Part shown: positions 7,944 to 17,157 of the stretch, piece after piece
Numbering within the stretch: position 1 is the stretch's first letter
Layout of the letters: each line of letters begins with the position of its first letter
Assembly (NCBI GenBank): GCA_963665045.2
Contig: CAXXJQ010000003.1
Location: 248,001 to 312,000, forward strand
Reading direction: 5' to 3'
Origin: JAFGRU01 sp016934985
Lineage (GTDB): Bacteria > Desulfobacterota > Desulfuromonadia > Desulfuromonadales > JAAYDE01
Length of the DNA stretch: 64,000 nt
The notes under the pieces: generated by a model
The model's input: the letters and a program-made list of their open reading frames with translations, nothing else
What the model was told of the DNA's origin: nothing
The model's database searches: none
Translations under genes and position numbers: made by a program

Positions 7944-8552
7944 TTAATTGGTTTTCACCTGTTTTTCAGGACAGGTTTTTTTAAACGGTGTCGGCTGCCA
8001 CTCTTCCGCCAGCTTGCGGGCTTCGGCCAGAGCTTCGGGGGACATGGCCCCTTCAAGCTCCTTGCGGGGTGTTTCGGCTTTGACTTCGCCGTTGGCAAGG
8101 GCGAGGCTGAACCATTTATGGGCCTGGATATTGTTTTGTGTGGCCCCTCCGGTACCGTTTTTGTACAGCATGCCGAGTTCATATTGCCCCGGTCCAAAGC
8201 CCTGGTCGGCGGCTTTTTGTATCCAGACGATTGCTTTCTCCCGGGTTTGAGGGTATTGCAAATATTTTAACCCGATAAGGGTCTGGGCCGTCGGATTGCC
8301 CTGCTCAGCCAACGGTTCCATTTTGTTGAAAAAGCCTTCGATCTCCTCGCATTTTTCCGTCAGGGTAAAATGGGCCATCCAGCTTCCGCAGGGAATGCCC
8401 CTGATGTCCGGGTATTCACCAGGATCTGGGGCCATTCCAGGCAAGTCATGTTCTGCCAGGGACAGGTTCGGAAGGATGAGGAGCATAAAAAGAGCGAAAA
8501 AAACCAATACCCCTTTGGTTCGTAGGGGAAACAATGTTTGCAGATATTTCAT
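7944..8552 (-). CDS. Secreted Sel1-repeat (TPR-like) protein (202 aa)
   Basis: The start at 8552 (MKYLQTLF) has AAAGGA upstream. Longer starts would add a non-signal leader. A hydrophobic segment (about residues 13-33, ending LSLA-E) is a signal peptide or anchor. The region from about 100 to 165 contains two Sel1-like repeats with typical spacing: AQTLIGLKYL...KAIVWIQKAADQG and YELGMLYKNGTGG...AHKWFSLALANG. Sel1 repeats are helical pairs used for protein contacts in the periplasm. A conserved-looking pre-repeat domain with two Cys (IPCGSWMAHF, EKCEEIEGFF) may form a disulfide. The partner is unknown. Confidence 0.85.
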   Translation of the reverse strand: MKYLQTLFPLRTKGVLVFFALFMLLILPNLSLAEHDLPGMAPDPGEYPDIRGIPCGSWMAHFTLTEKCEEIEGFFNKMEPLAEQGNPTAQTLIGLKYLQYPQTREKAIVWIQKAADQGFGPGQYELGMLYKNGTGGATQNNIQAHKWFSLALANGEVKAETPRKELEGAMSPEALAEARKLAEEWQPTPFKKTCPEKQVKTN

Positions 8553-8738
8553 AAGCAGTCCTTTTTTAAATAGGGGATTAGGCTGAAGGCCGAAGGCTGA
8601 AGGGAAAGCCAACCCCAAAAGCAGGTTGTTGGTTTCAGGCTTTGCCTAATTGTCTTCAGCCTATTCACCTGCCCCCGATAATATCCTGTAACAACTTCAA
8701 TGGCAATACCTTGCCAAGCTCTTGCGCGATATGAATTT

Positions 8739-9077
8739 TTATTCCAAAAGGTCCAGGGTCGCCTCCAGGGCCAAGTCCAGTTGTGGCAGGCGGTTTTCCA
8801 CCCGGTACCAACAGTTGCGCCGCATCAGGTGCGGCCTTTTTTGCTGCCAGTAGGTAACGACCATCGAGTCCGGTTGCCAGGAGTCGAGAAACCATTCGTT
8901 CTGGTCCTGCAGATAGACAATTCTGAACCAGAGATTACCCCCTTTGCTTAAAATGTACATGTTGTGCCCGCCCTTGATCTCCACCGGAATACCCTTGTGG
9001 CGGTAAAAACGCTGGATTTTGGCCAGGGTGAAAGGGTTCGGGTGAGGTGTTTGTCCGGTGTCGGTATCCCGTGTCAT
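8739..9077 (-). CDS. Conserved hypothetical protein (112 aa) in the rlmKL operon
   Basis: The start at 9077 lies 4 nt after the rlmKL stop codon, so it is probably translationally coupled. Soluble, no signal peptide. The sequence is rich in aromatic residues in a regular pattern (GGNLWFRIVYLQDQNEWFLD, DSMVVTYWQQKRPH), suggesting a small beta sheet. I do not recognise the family. The tight coupling to a 23S rRNA methyltransferase may or may not be functional. Confidence 0.65.
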   Translation of the reverse strand: MTRDTDTGQTPHPNPFTLAKIQRFYRHKGIPVEIKGGHNMYILSKGGNLWFRIVYLQDQNEWFLDSWQPDSMVVTYWQQKRPHLMRRNCWYRVENRLPQLDLALEATLDLLE

Positions 9078-9081
9078 CTCA

Positions 9082-11301
9082 TTATTTTTTCCTGTGGGTA
9101 ATCATCCAGCACTGGTGGATCCTAGGGGTGCGTTGGAAATCGAGGGGAATAGTCTGCTTCGAAACATCAATGATGTGCAGTTCCGGGAAAAGTCCCGTTT
9201 CCATTTTGAATTTTTTAAAATTATTGGAAAAGATTAGAGTTCCGTCTGGTGCCATAAGGCGGGCGGTCTGGCGTAAAAGATCAGGGTAGTCCCTCTGAAT
9301 GTCGAATGAGCCCTTCCGGCTTTTTGAATTGGAGAAGGTCGGAGGGTCGAGAAAAATGAAATCGAAACGGCGGTTTTCATTTTTCAGCCATTCCAGACAA
9401 TCGGCTTGAATGAAAGAGTGTTTCTCTGAGTTCAGACGATTGAGGTGAAAATTGTTTTCGGCCCACTCCAGGTAGGTTCGTGAGCTGTCGACACTCAGGG
9501 TTTCCTTGGCCCCGCCGGCGGCGGCGCAGACAGAGGCCGTTCCCGTGTAGGCAAAGAGGTTGAGAAAGGATTTGCCGGCGGCCATATCCCGGATCAGGTG
9601 GCGAGTCGGACGGTGGTCGAGAAAGAGTCCGGTGTCAAGATAATCGCTGAAGTTGACCAGAAAGCGCAAGCCCCCTTCCCGCACCTTGTGAAAATTGTCC
9701 TGGTGGTCGAGCTTGGCGTACTGATCCCGGCCTTTCTGTTTTTTTCTGATTTTGAGAAAAATTTTTGCCGGATCAGTTTCCAAAACGGCGGCCAGTGTGG
9801 CAACAATTTCCTGCAGGCGCAGCTGCGCCAGGTCCGGGTTGATGGTGAAAGGTGGCGCATATTCCTGGATATGGGCCCACTCCTCATAAATATCGATGGC
9901 AGCGGCGTACTCTGGAATGTCGGCATCGTAGAGGCGGAAGCAGGTCACGTCTTCTTTATCCCTCCAGCGCCGCAAGTTGCGGAGGTTTTTGCGCAGGCGA
10001 TTGGCGAGCATCTCCGAAATCTCGACCTGCCGCGCCGGTATCTCACTTGGCCAGGGCGTCGTCGAATGTTCACCTTTTTTTACAGCCTGGCTTCCGGTCC
10101 GGTAATGGTAGAGACGGCATTCGATGGGGCCGTTGAAGAGCCTGCGCTCTTTCTCGGCGTGCAGTCCCAGCATCTTTTCCAGTTCCGGCGCGGCGGTAAG
10201 GACGGCAGCTTTCCAACCGCTGAATTCATGCCTTATCCGGTTTCCTAGAAGCTGGTAGAGCCCCTGGAGATTTTCCTCCCTGCCCAGGCGCTGTCCATAG
10301 GGCGGGTTGGTAATCAGCAAGCCATTGCCCTGCGCTAATGATGGCAGAGTCGTCAGGTTGCGAAGGTCGGTTTGTTCAAGGCGAATCAAATCCTCGACCC
10401 CTGCCTGACGGGCATTGATGCGCGCCCCATTGATGGCTTCCATGCTGTGGTCATAGCCGAAAATAAGGGGCCGTTGTCGGATGCCTGTATCCCGTCTCGC
10501 TTCGGCTTCCCTGAGCAGTTTTTTCCAGACTGAGGGCTGATGCCCTTTCCAACCGAGAAAACCGAAATAGTCGCGCCGCAGGCCGGGTGCTATATCGGCG
10601 GCCAGAAGCGCTCCCTCCACGAGAAGGGTGCCGGAGCCGCACATGGGGTCGAGGAGGGTGCCACCTCGGGCGGCAATGGCGGGCCAGTCGCTGAAAATGA
10701 GGATGGCTGCCGCCAGGTTTTCCTTAAGGGGAGCGGGGCCTCCCTCTTCCCGGTAGCTGCGCCGGTGGAGGCTTGCGCCCGAAAGGTCGAGGCTGACGGT
10801 CAGGCGGTTACTTTCCAGGTGCAGATTGATACGGACATCGGGCTTTTCCACGTTTACCGACGGCCGCATGCCGAAGTTGTCGCGAAACTGGTCGACGACA
10901 GCGTCTTTGGCTTTGAGAGCGGCAAAGTGGGAATGCTTGATGCGGGAGCGGGAAATGTTGCAATCTACAGCCAGGGTACCGTCCTTTTCAAGGTGGTCGT
11001 TCCAGTCGATTTCGCGAATGCCGGCGTAGAGTTCCTCCGGGTTGCCGGCGGGAAAGGTGCAAAGAGGAAGAAGCACACGGCTGGCGAGGCGGCTCCAGAG
11101 GCAGGCGCGGTAGGCCGTTTCCAGGGTGGCGCTGAAAAAAACGCCTCCTTTCTGAGCCCGGACTTTTTCGGCACCCAGGGTTTTTACTTCAGCTTCGAGG
11201 AGAGGCTCCAGGCCCAGGGCAGCGGTAGCGAAGAAGCGCCGGACTTCAGTATCTTCAGGCCGCACCCGTTTTCTAATGGCAATTGGCTTTTCAGTGGACA
11301 C
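9082..11301 (-). CDS. rlmKL: Bifunctional 23S rRNA methyltransferase RlmKL (m7G2069 / m2G2445)
   Basis: 739 aa, normal for the fused enzyme. An N-terminal RNA-binding THUMP region (about residues 70-160) is followed by the RlmL domain with SAM motif DPMCGSGTLLVEGALLAADI and catalytic NPPYGQRLG (near 331). The C-terminal RlmK domain has a second SAM fold: NLFAYTGTASVCAAAGGA and FDFIFLDPPTFSNSKS (near 652). It modifies helix 74 of 23S rRNA at G2445 (N2) and G2069 (N7) during 50S assembly. Its start overlaps the end of the PHP gene by 11 bp, and the small gene downstream is only 4 bp away, so the three likely form one transcript. Confidence 0.97.
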   Translation of the reverse strand: MSTEKPIAIRKRVRPEDTEVRRFFATAALGLEPLLEAEVKTLGAEKVRAQKGGVFFSATLETAYRACLWSRLASRVLLPLCTFPAGNPEELYAGIREIDWNDHLEKDGTLAVDCNISRSRIKHSHFAALKAKDAVVDQFRDNFGMRPSVNVEKPDVRINLHLESNRLTVSLDLSGASLHRRSYREEGGPAPLKENLAAAILIFSDWPAIAARGGTLLDPMCGSGTLLVEGALLAADIAPGLRRDYFGFLGWKGHQPSVWKKLLREAEARRDTGIRQRPLIFGYDHSMEAINGARINARQAGVEDLIRLEQTDLRNLTTLPSLAQGNGLLITNPPYGQRLGREENLQGLYQLLGNRIRHEFSGWKAAVLTAAPELEKMLGLHAEKERRLFNGPIECRLYHYRTGSQAVKKGEHSTTPWPSEIPARQVEISEMLANRLRKNLRNLRRWRDKEDVTCFRLYDADIPEYAAAIDIYEEWAHIQEYAPPFTINPDLAQLRLQEIVATLAAVLETDPAKIFLKIRKKQKGRDQYAKLDHQDNFHKVREGGLRFLVNFSDYLDTGLFLDHRPTRHLIRDMAAGKSFLNLFAYTGTASVCAAAGGAKETLSVDSSRTYLEWAENNFHLNRLNSEKHSFIQADCLEWLKNENRRFDFIFLDPPTFSNSKSRKGSFDIQRDYPDLLRQTARLMAPDGTLIFSNNFKKFKMETGLFPELHIIDVSKQTIPLDFQRTPRIHQCWMITHRKK

Positions 11302-12160
11302 GGCTTTCCTTTTTTTGTGCGAGTTGGCGTCGAAGATCTTTCAGACATTGGTAAGGAACTCTGAGGTTGCCCCATCCGGTTCCAATCATCAGGCCCGATT
11401 CGAGGTTGTGGAAATCGGAGCCTCCGGTAACGATCAGCCCATGCCTGCGAGCCAGGGTGATCAATTGCGCGGTTTCCTCCTGGGTGGAACTGGAGGAATA
11501 GGCTTCGAGACCTTCAAGTCCTTCTGGAACGAGGTTTTGACAGAGTTCGTCCAATAATCCCCTGCTTTTGGTTATTAGATAGGGATGGGCCAGAACCGGC
11601 ACCCCTCCTGCCTCCAGGATCAAAGAAATGGCTTTCGGAGTGGGCAGGAACCGTTTGGGTTCGTTGCAGGGGTGAAGATAGCGGTTAAAAGCCTCGCCCA
11701 TGTCCTTGACATAGCCCAGCCGAACCAGCTCGCCCGCAACATGGGGACGTCCCAGAGCCCCCCGTGTACGGTTCCGGATGGTGGCAAAGTCGAGGGGCTT
11801 GCGTCCTTCTTCTAACAGCAGCCGGTTGATGTTTTCCATAATCCTGCGGTTGCGCGTAGCGCGAAAGTCCTGGAATTCCCTGAGGGCCTGCCGCAGGTGC
11901 GGATGATGATGATCGAAGCCATAGCCGAGAAGATGAAGGTCCTGGAATTGACCGAATACGGTAGAGAGCTCGACACCGGTCAGGATCTCAATCCCGGCAC
12001 GGTCGGCTGCTGCTATGGCTTCGTCCGTGGCGTCGATGTTGTCATGATCGCAGATTGCCACGGCGGCCAGGTCGTTTTCGGCGGCCATGCGGATCAGTTC
12101 TGTGGGTGAAGAGTGCCCATCGGAATAATGGCTGTGCAGGTGAAGATCAACGTATGGCAT
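11291..12160 (-). CDS. PHP-domain phosphoesterase (RNase AM / YciV-TrpH type)
   Basis: 289 aa. Metal-binding motifs of the PHP family appear in order: DLHLHSHYSDG (residues 5-15), CDHDN (near 37), TGVELS (near 61), a His-rich segment GYGFDHHHPHL, GRPH, PVLAHPY and GGSDFH (near 250). Size and motif order match E. coli RNase AM (formerly TrpH/YciV), a 5'-3' exoribonuclease acting on short RNAs and 3',5'-bisphosphate nucleotides. A related family acts as a 3',5'-nucleoside bisphosphate phosphatase, and I cannot separate the two from sequence alone. It is first in the operon with rlmKL, which fits an RNA-related role. Confidence 0.9.
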   Translation of the reverse strand: MPYVDLHLHSHYSDGHSSPTELIRMAAENDLAAVAICDHDNIDATDEAIAAADRAGIEILTGVELSTVFGQFQDLHLLGYGFDHHHPHLRQALREFQDFRATRNRRIMENINRLLLEEGRKPLDFATIRNRTRGALGRPHVAGELVRLGYVKDMGEAFNRYLHPCNEPKRFLPTPKAISLILEAGGVPVLAHPYLITKSRGLLDELCQNLVPEGLEGLEAYSSSSTQEETAQLITLARRHGLIVTGGSDFHNLESGLMIGTGWGNLRVPYQCLKDLRRQLAQKKESRVH

Positions 12161-12493
12161 GAAAAATTTCCAAAATATTCAGTAACTGCTCAGTTGCCTG
12201 GCGGGTGGCACGAAGCCCTTGTAATGAAAAGTTACAAAAATCATTAACTGCAGATTTGTCCGCCTGGCTGGTGAAATCGGCGCCTGGGTTCGTTCTGCCG
12301 GGACAAAAAGTGATATTCTCACTTTATCATGACTTTCGTCCGCCGGGCAATTGACCTGTTTAGCTCAAAATGCAAAATTAATCAGCATTTTTCGTTAAAA
12401 AAATTAAATGATCCTTAATACTTCTTTTGAGCTCCTTTATAATTGTGGTAATTTTATTTAGTTACCTTGAAACATGTTTCCCATGTTGAGAAT

Positions 12494-12600
12494 GGCCCAG
12501 GAGTCTGTCAGACTTAGGCATGAATCTACTGCGAAAAAGGTAAATCGGTCCATATTTCCCTTTCTCTCGTTACGATACTCCAAGTTCGACAAACTCCTGG
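12494..12600 (+). repeat. Interspersed repeat family R1, copy 1 (MITE/REP-like, inverted ends)
   Basis: Begins GGCCCAGGAGTCTGTCAGAC and ends GACAAACTCCTGG. The termini CCAGGAGTCTGTC / GACAAACTCCTGG are complementary at 12 of 13 positions. The inside (GCATGAATC..., GTAAATCGG-CCATATTTCC, TCTCGTTACGAT) recurs at 48881-49050 and partly at 25779-25835. Confidence 0.75.
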
Positions 12601-12630
12601 TGCAACCCATTCCCGGGGCGTAACTGTTGC

Positions 12631-12669
12631 CATCCGGGCGGCAGATGCCCTTTCCATGGGCGACACGAG
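12631..12669 (+). repeat. Interspersed repeat family R2, copy 1 (39 bp)
   Basis: Identical over 39 bp to 58971-59009, and over the GGCAGATGCCCTTTCCATGG portion to 60743-60762. It contains a small hairpin GCCC-TTTCCAT-GGGC. No coding role. Confidence 0.75.
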
Positions 12670-12720
12670 GCCATTGATCTGAAATCACCTTACCTGCAGG
12701 CGTGGAGAGGGGAGACGTTC

Positions 12721-13668
12721 TTGCTTCTCGATGTGCAAAACCTGATAACCTATTTTTTTACCTCGCGGGGACTGGTCAAAGCGGTGCGGGGCGTCGAGTT
12801 TTGCCTCGACAGGGGTGAGACGGTTGCTCTGGTTGGGGAGTCAGGCTGCGGCAAGTCAGTCACGGCCCTGTCGATTCTGCGGTTGATTTCGCCACCCGGA
12901 AGGGTGGTGGAGGGGATCGTCAACTTTCAGGGTGAGGATCTGCGGCGGCTTCCGGCCGAGGAGATTCGCCGTATAAGAGGCAATCAGATTTCGATGATTT
13001 TTCAGGAGCCCATGACCTCTCTCAACCCGGTCCTGACCATCGGGGAACAAATCGGTGAGGTTTTGCGGGTGCATAAAGGTTTGGACCGGCGGATGTCCCT
13101 TGACAAAGCCGTTGATCTTCTCGACCAGGTAGGTATCCCTGCACCGGAACGCCGGGTTCGTGATTACCCCCATCAGCTTTCCGGGGGGATGCGCCAACGG
13201 GTCATGATTGCCATGGCTCTGGCCTGCAATCCGCTCCTTTTAATTGCGGATGAGCCGACCACCGCCCTGGATGTCACTATTCAGGCCCAGATTCTTGCTT
13301 TGATGGAGAAACTGAAGCAGGAAATGGGGATGGCAGTCCTTCTTATCACCCATGACCTTGGGGTGGTGGCGGAAAGTGCCGACCGGGTGGCTATCATGAA
13401 CTCAGGTCTGATCATGGAGTATGCCGCAACGCAGGATTTATTCGACTCTCCCTGCCATCCCTATACCAAGGGACTGCTGGGGTCCGTGCCCCGCATCGGG
13501 GAGAAGAAAAAGCGTCTCAATCCGGTGGCTGTCAGCAGCCCGGACGGTTTGAAGGGAAAGAAAACATTTCTTGACCTCTGTCCGGAGCCCTTTGCCATTC
13601 GCAGTGGAACAATTCCCCCCTTGCGGGAGATTACTGCCGGGCATTTTGTGCGTTGCTGGGAAGCATGA
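12721..13668 (+). CDS. Oligo/dipeptide ABC transporter ATP-binding protein (DppD/OppD type)
   Basis: 315 aa. The TTG at 12721 is the only start with a ribosome site (GGAGAGGGGAG). Walker A is GESGCGKS (about residues 40-47), the Q-loop FQEPMTSLNP, signature LSGGMRQR (near 156) and Walker B LLIADEPT, followed by the switch His (ITHD). It would power import of peptides or nickel-like complexes. The C-terminal oligopeptide-transporter extension is degenerate. The usual Cys-rich block (G-C-x-F-x-x-R-C-P) reads KTFLDLCPEPFAIRSGT here, with only one of its cysteines plus the final VRC. It overlaps dppF by 4 bp. No permease or binding-protein gene is adjacent. Confidence 0.9.
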   Translation: MLLDVQNLITYFFTSRGLVKAVRGVEFCLDRGETVALVGESGCGKSVTALSILRLISPPGRVVEGIVNFQGEDLRRLPAEEIRRIRGNQISMIFQEPMTSLNPVLTIGEQIGEVLRVHKGLDRRMSLDKAVDLLDQVGIPAPERRVRDYPHQLSGGMRQRVMIAMALACNPLLLIADEPTTALDVTIQAQILALMEKLKQEMGMAVLLITHDLGVVAESADRVAIMNSGLIMEYAATQDLFDSPCHPYTKGLLGSVPRIGEKKKRLNPVAVSSPDGLKGKKTFLDLCPEPFAIRSGTIPPLREITAGHFVRCWEA

Positions 13669-14684
13669 ATATGGACACTCTTCTGGAAGTCAGAAACCTG
13701 CGAAAAGCTTTTTCCGTAACCTCGGGGCCGCTGGAAGGGAAAAAACTTCGCCTTCAGGCCGTGGATGGTCTCTCCTTCACCCTGGCTAAGGGAGAAACTC
13801 TGGGCGTGGTTGGGGAGTCAGGCTGCGGCAAGTCGACGGCGGCCAAACTCCTGATGCGCCTTTTCGACGCTGATGAGGGGGAAGCCCTTTATCAGGGGGT
13901 TGATCTTCTCAAGCTTTCCAGGCGGCAGTTGCGGCCTTACCGGCGCAAGATCCAGATGGTTTTCCAGGATCCTTTTTCCTCCCTCAATCCCCGCATGCGG
14001 GTCGGGAACATCATTGGCGAAGCCCTGATCATTCACAAACTTGCCCCGGCTGGGAAAATTCGCTCCAAGGTAGTTGATCTGCTCGGTACCGTGGGTCTGT
14101 CGGAAGAGTATTACGACCGCTTTCCCCATGAGTTTTCCGGTGGTCAGCGACAGCGCATCGGCATTGCCAGGGCTCTGGCCGTCCAACCGGAGCTGATCAT
14201 AGCCGACGAGCCGGTATCCGCTCTCGATGTCTCCATTCAGGCGCAGATCGTCAATCTTCTGCAGGATATTCAGGATGAGTTCGGCCTGACCTATATTTTT
14301 ATTTCGCATGACCTTTCGGTTATTGAGCATATCAGCGACCGCGTAGCGGTCATGTATCTCGGAAAAATCGTTGAGACGGCATCTTCCGGGGATCTCTATG
14401 GGCGGCCTCATCATCCGTATACGGAAGCTCTTTTAAATGCTCTGCCGGTGCCGCGGCCGGGAGCAACCAAAAACCGGCGTATTCTAACCGGAGAGGTGCC
14501 GTCGCCCCTGGCCCCGCCTTCGGGTTGTCATTTTCATCCCCGCTGTCCTTATGTGCGGGATATCTGCCGGACTGAAAGCCCCCTGCTGGAAGAGAAGGCC
14601 GCAGGACATCTGGCCGCCTGTCATTTCAGCCGGGAGGTCGGGCGGCATCGGGCCAGCCTGGCGAAGGAAAGCCGGAAAACATGA
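13665..14684 (+). CDS. Oligo/dipeptide ABC transporter ATP-binding protein (DppF/OppF type)
   Basis: The start is set at the ATG at 13665, which overlaps the dppD stop as ATGA. The in-frame TTG at 13653 is less likely. Walker A GESGCGKS (near 50), FQDPFSSLNPRMRV Q-loop, signature FSGGQRQRIGIARAL, Walker B LIIADEPVSALDVS, then ISHDLS. The C-terminal Cys block is complete here (SGCHFHPRCPYVRDIC), unlike the partner. It pairs with the upstream ATPase as the heterodimeric motor of a Dpp/Opp importer. Permeases and solute-binding protein must be encoded elsewhere. ptsP starts 19 bp downstream, so they may share a transcript. Confidence 0.9.
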   Translation: MNMDTLLEVRNLRKAFSVTSGPLEGKKLRLQAVDGLSFTLAKGETLGVVGESGCGKSTAAKLLMRLFDADEGEALYQGVDLLKLSRRQLRPYRRKIQMVFQDPFSSLNPRMRVGNIIGEALIIHKLAPAGKIRSKVVDLLGTVGLSEEYYDRFPHEFSGGQRQRIGIARALAVQPELIIADEPVSALDVSIQAQIVNLLQDIQDEFGLTYIFISHDLSVIEHISDRVAVMYLGKIVETASSGDLYGRPHHPYTEALLNALPVPRPGATKNRRILTGEVPSPLAPPSGCHFHPRCPYVRDICRTESPLLEEKAAGHLAACHFSREVGRHRASLAKESRKT

Positions 14685-14702
14685 AAAATCAGGACGAAAT
14701 TC

Positions 14703-17035
14703 ATGGCCAACAGCTTTAAAAAACGTTTCGGGGTGGCGACCCTCGAGGACATCAGCACCCTGATTCTTAATTCTCACGATCTCGACGAGACCCTGGATAA
14801 TATCGTCAAGCTGGTGGCAAAAAGGATGGGGACGGAAGTCTGTTCCATTTATCTGCTCGATGAGTCGGAAGGCGTTCTTCTCCTCAGGGCCACCAAAGGC
14901 CTGGCAAAAAAGGCCGTGGGCATGGTTCACCTCAAAAAGGGGGAGGGTCTGACCGGGCTGGTCCTGGAAAAACGCCAGGTTCTGACTATTCAAGAGCCTT
15001 ACAAGGATCCCCGCAACCGCTATTTTGAGGAGACCCGGGAAGAGCAATACCATTCGTTTTTGGGTATTCCCCTTTTTGATCGCAAGAAGGCCATTGGCGT
15101 TCTTGTCATTCAGACCCGTTCGCCCCGCGAATTTACTCCCGAGGAAATCAGTACCCTTTCGACCATTGCCTTCCAGGTTTCTTTCATTGTCATTAACGCC
15201 CGTCTCCTTGATTCTGTCAATCAGCAGGAGAAACAGGCCGGGGGAAATTCCTTTCAGAGGAGAAAAGAGGACAGGAGGAGCTCTTCCGCCAGTGATATCG
15301 ATGCTCTTCTGACCCACAAAAAGGCCTTCGCCGGTACGGCCATCTACCCCGGTGTGGTATCCGGGCCCTGCTATATCATGGATGATGCTTATTTCATGAC
15401 CGAGGCTTTGGAGGATAAACCGCGTGATGTGGACGAAGAACTCCAAAGAATGGAAGAGGCCCTGGAACATGTCCGGACCCAGACTCTTTTTCTTGAAAAG
15501 CGAGTGGCCGAACGCCTCTCTCAGCAGGATGCCGGCATTTTTCACACCCACCTGATGATTCTGGAGGACCGCGCCTTTCTCGATAAATGGAGAGAGGAAA
15601 TAAGGGCTTGCGGTAGTGCTATCTCCGGAATTCGCAAGGTGGTTCGGAGCTACATTTCCGCCTTCGAACGCATGGAAGACCCCTATCTCCGGGAGCGGGC
15701 TGCGGACATCAAGGATATCGGCCGGCGCCTTCTGGCTTATCTCAGCGGCGACAACGAAAGGTCTTTGAGCCCCAAGGAGCCTTCCATACTCCTCTACAAT
15801 GAAATCCATCCTTCGGATCTGGCCATTCTCGATCTCAAAAACGTGCGGGGCGTCATTGCGGAAGCCGGTGGGGAAACCAGCCATGCGGCCATTATGGCCA
15901 AATCTCTGGGAGTGCCCGTGATTTTTGGCGCCAAAGGCGTGATGGGTGTGGCGGCCAACAATGATTTCTTGATTCTCGACGCCGATTCGGAATGTGTCCA
16001 TGTCAATCCCAGCGGCAAGCTTATTTCCCAGTACAAACGTCTGGAGGAAAACAGCAGCCGGGAGATAACCCGCCTTGAGGAATGGCGGGACCGTCCTGCG
16101 CTGAGCCGCGATGGGGTAAAGGCGACGTTGAGAGCCAACATCGGGCCGGTGAGCGATGTCGATATCGCCCTGCGCAACGGCGCCGAGGGCGTCGGTCTTT
16201 TCCGCACCGAATTTCATTACATGGTCAGCCCCGGCTTCCCCAGCCGTGATGATCAATTTCGCTATTACCGCTATGTTGCGGAGAAGTTTTCCGATTCTTC
16301 GGTTACTATTCGCACCTTCGATATCGGTGGGGACAAGATTCTGCCCTATTTCCATTGTCCCGAGGAAAAAAACCCTTTCATGGGCTGGCGTTCCCTGCGG
16401 ATATCCCTGGACCACCGTGATATTTTTCTGACCCAGATCGAAGCCATTCTCATGGCTTCTGCTTACGGGCGAATAAAGATCCTTTTTCCCATGGTGTCGG
16501 GACTGCAGGATGTTCGGGATTGCAAGGAGGTTATGGAGGAGGCGCGTTCCAGTCTTCTTAAGCAGGGGATATGCGTGCCTGATTCGGTCGAGATCGGGGC
16601 TATGATCGAGATCCCCGCGGTGGTGAAGCTGGCCCGATCTTTGGCTCGCGAGGTCGATTTTTTTTCAATCGGTACCAACGACCTGATTCAATACATGCTT
16701 GCAGCGGATCGCAATAACACCCTGATCAGGCGTTATTATGACCCTCTTCACCCGGCTGTTTTGCAGGTGATTCGAGAAATCAGCGATGTAGCCAACCAGG
16801 AGGGCGTGGGCGTGTGCCTATGTGGGGAGATGGCTTCCGACCCGCTGAAGTTCTTTTCCTGTTTGGTCTCGGTGTCCGGGAGTTTTCCATTCCTGCCCCC
16901 TTTATTCCGCGTATCAAGGCTTTCTTAAGTGGTGTGGACGAGAGGTTGGCGATGCAGGTTGGCGAGCGTATCCTGACCATGGAAAGCAGTCAGGAAATCC
17001 GTGATTATCTCCAGGAGACGATTGCCGCCTTTTGA
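14703..17035 (+). CDS. ptsP: PEP-protein phosphotransferase with GAF domain (EI-Ntr), apparent frameshift near 16845
   Basis: Residues about 17-165 are a GAF sensor domain (LEDISTLILNSHDLDETL onward). After a linker follow the EI N-terminal region (AGTAIYPGVVSGPCYI), the phospho-histidine loop GGETSHAAIMAKSLGVPV (His near 395) and the PEP-binding barrel (LFRTEFHYM, RTFDIGGDK, FSIGTNDLIQYML, LCGEMASDP). It autophosphorylates from PEP and passes phosphate to NPr in the nitrogen PTS. The frame beginning at 14703 runs to 16928, but its last 25 residues are foreign to the family. From about 16845 the expected ending (EVLFLFGLGVREFSIPAP... to 17035) lies in another frame. One missing base in gacccgctgaag would repair it. 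Confidence 0.9.
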
Positions 17036-17066
17036 AGGGTGCGTCAATAAGAGTTAACGCAAATAG

Positions 17067-17102
17067 AAAAGGGCAGCTTTTGAGAGGCTGCCCTTTTTTT
17101 TC
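17067..17102. terminator. Terminator between ptsP and purC (convergent)
   Basis: AAAAGGGCAGC / GCTGCCCTTTT, an 11-bp stem with a 9-nt loop and T-runs on the plus strand. The A-run on the left arm lets it work in both directions for the convergent genes. Confidence 0.88.
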
Positions 17103-17157
17103 GAAAAATGTTTTTTTTCAGGCCTTTGAGCTTTCTTAATTTAAAATGTCCCCTAAA

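Larger units (their letters stand above)
12161..12720. other. 560-bp intergenic region with two interspersed repeats
   Basis: Separates divergent PHP and dppD genes. No coding frame is credible. It contains a 107-bp inverted-end repeat (12494-12600) and a 39-bp repeat (12631-12669), both also found elsewhere in the window. The remainder is AT-rich. Confidence 0.6.

Noticed and set aside
8665..8895. 76-codon minus-strand frame with a protein-like tail (KIHIAQELGKVLPLK)
   Set aside because: Mostly overlaps the hypothetical gene at 8739-9077 in another frame; the tail alone is too short to support a frameshift claim.
14484..16415. 643-codon open frame on the minus strand opposite ptsP
   Set aside because: Its composition is low in normal protein features, it has no ribosome site, and it lies fully antisense to a clear EI-Ntr gene. 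GC-rich third positions make such shadows common.
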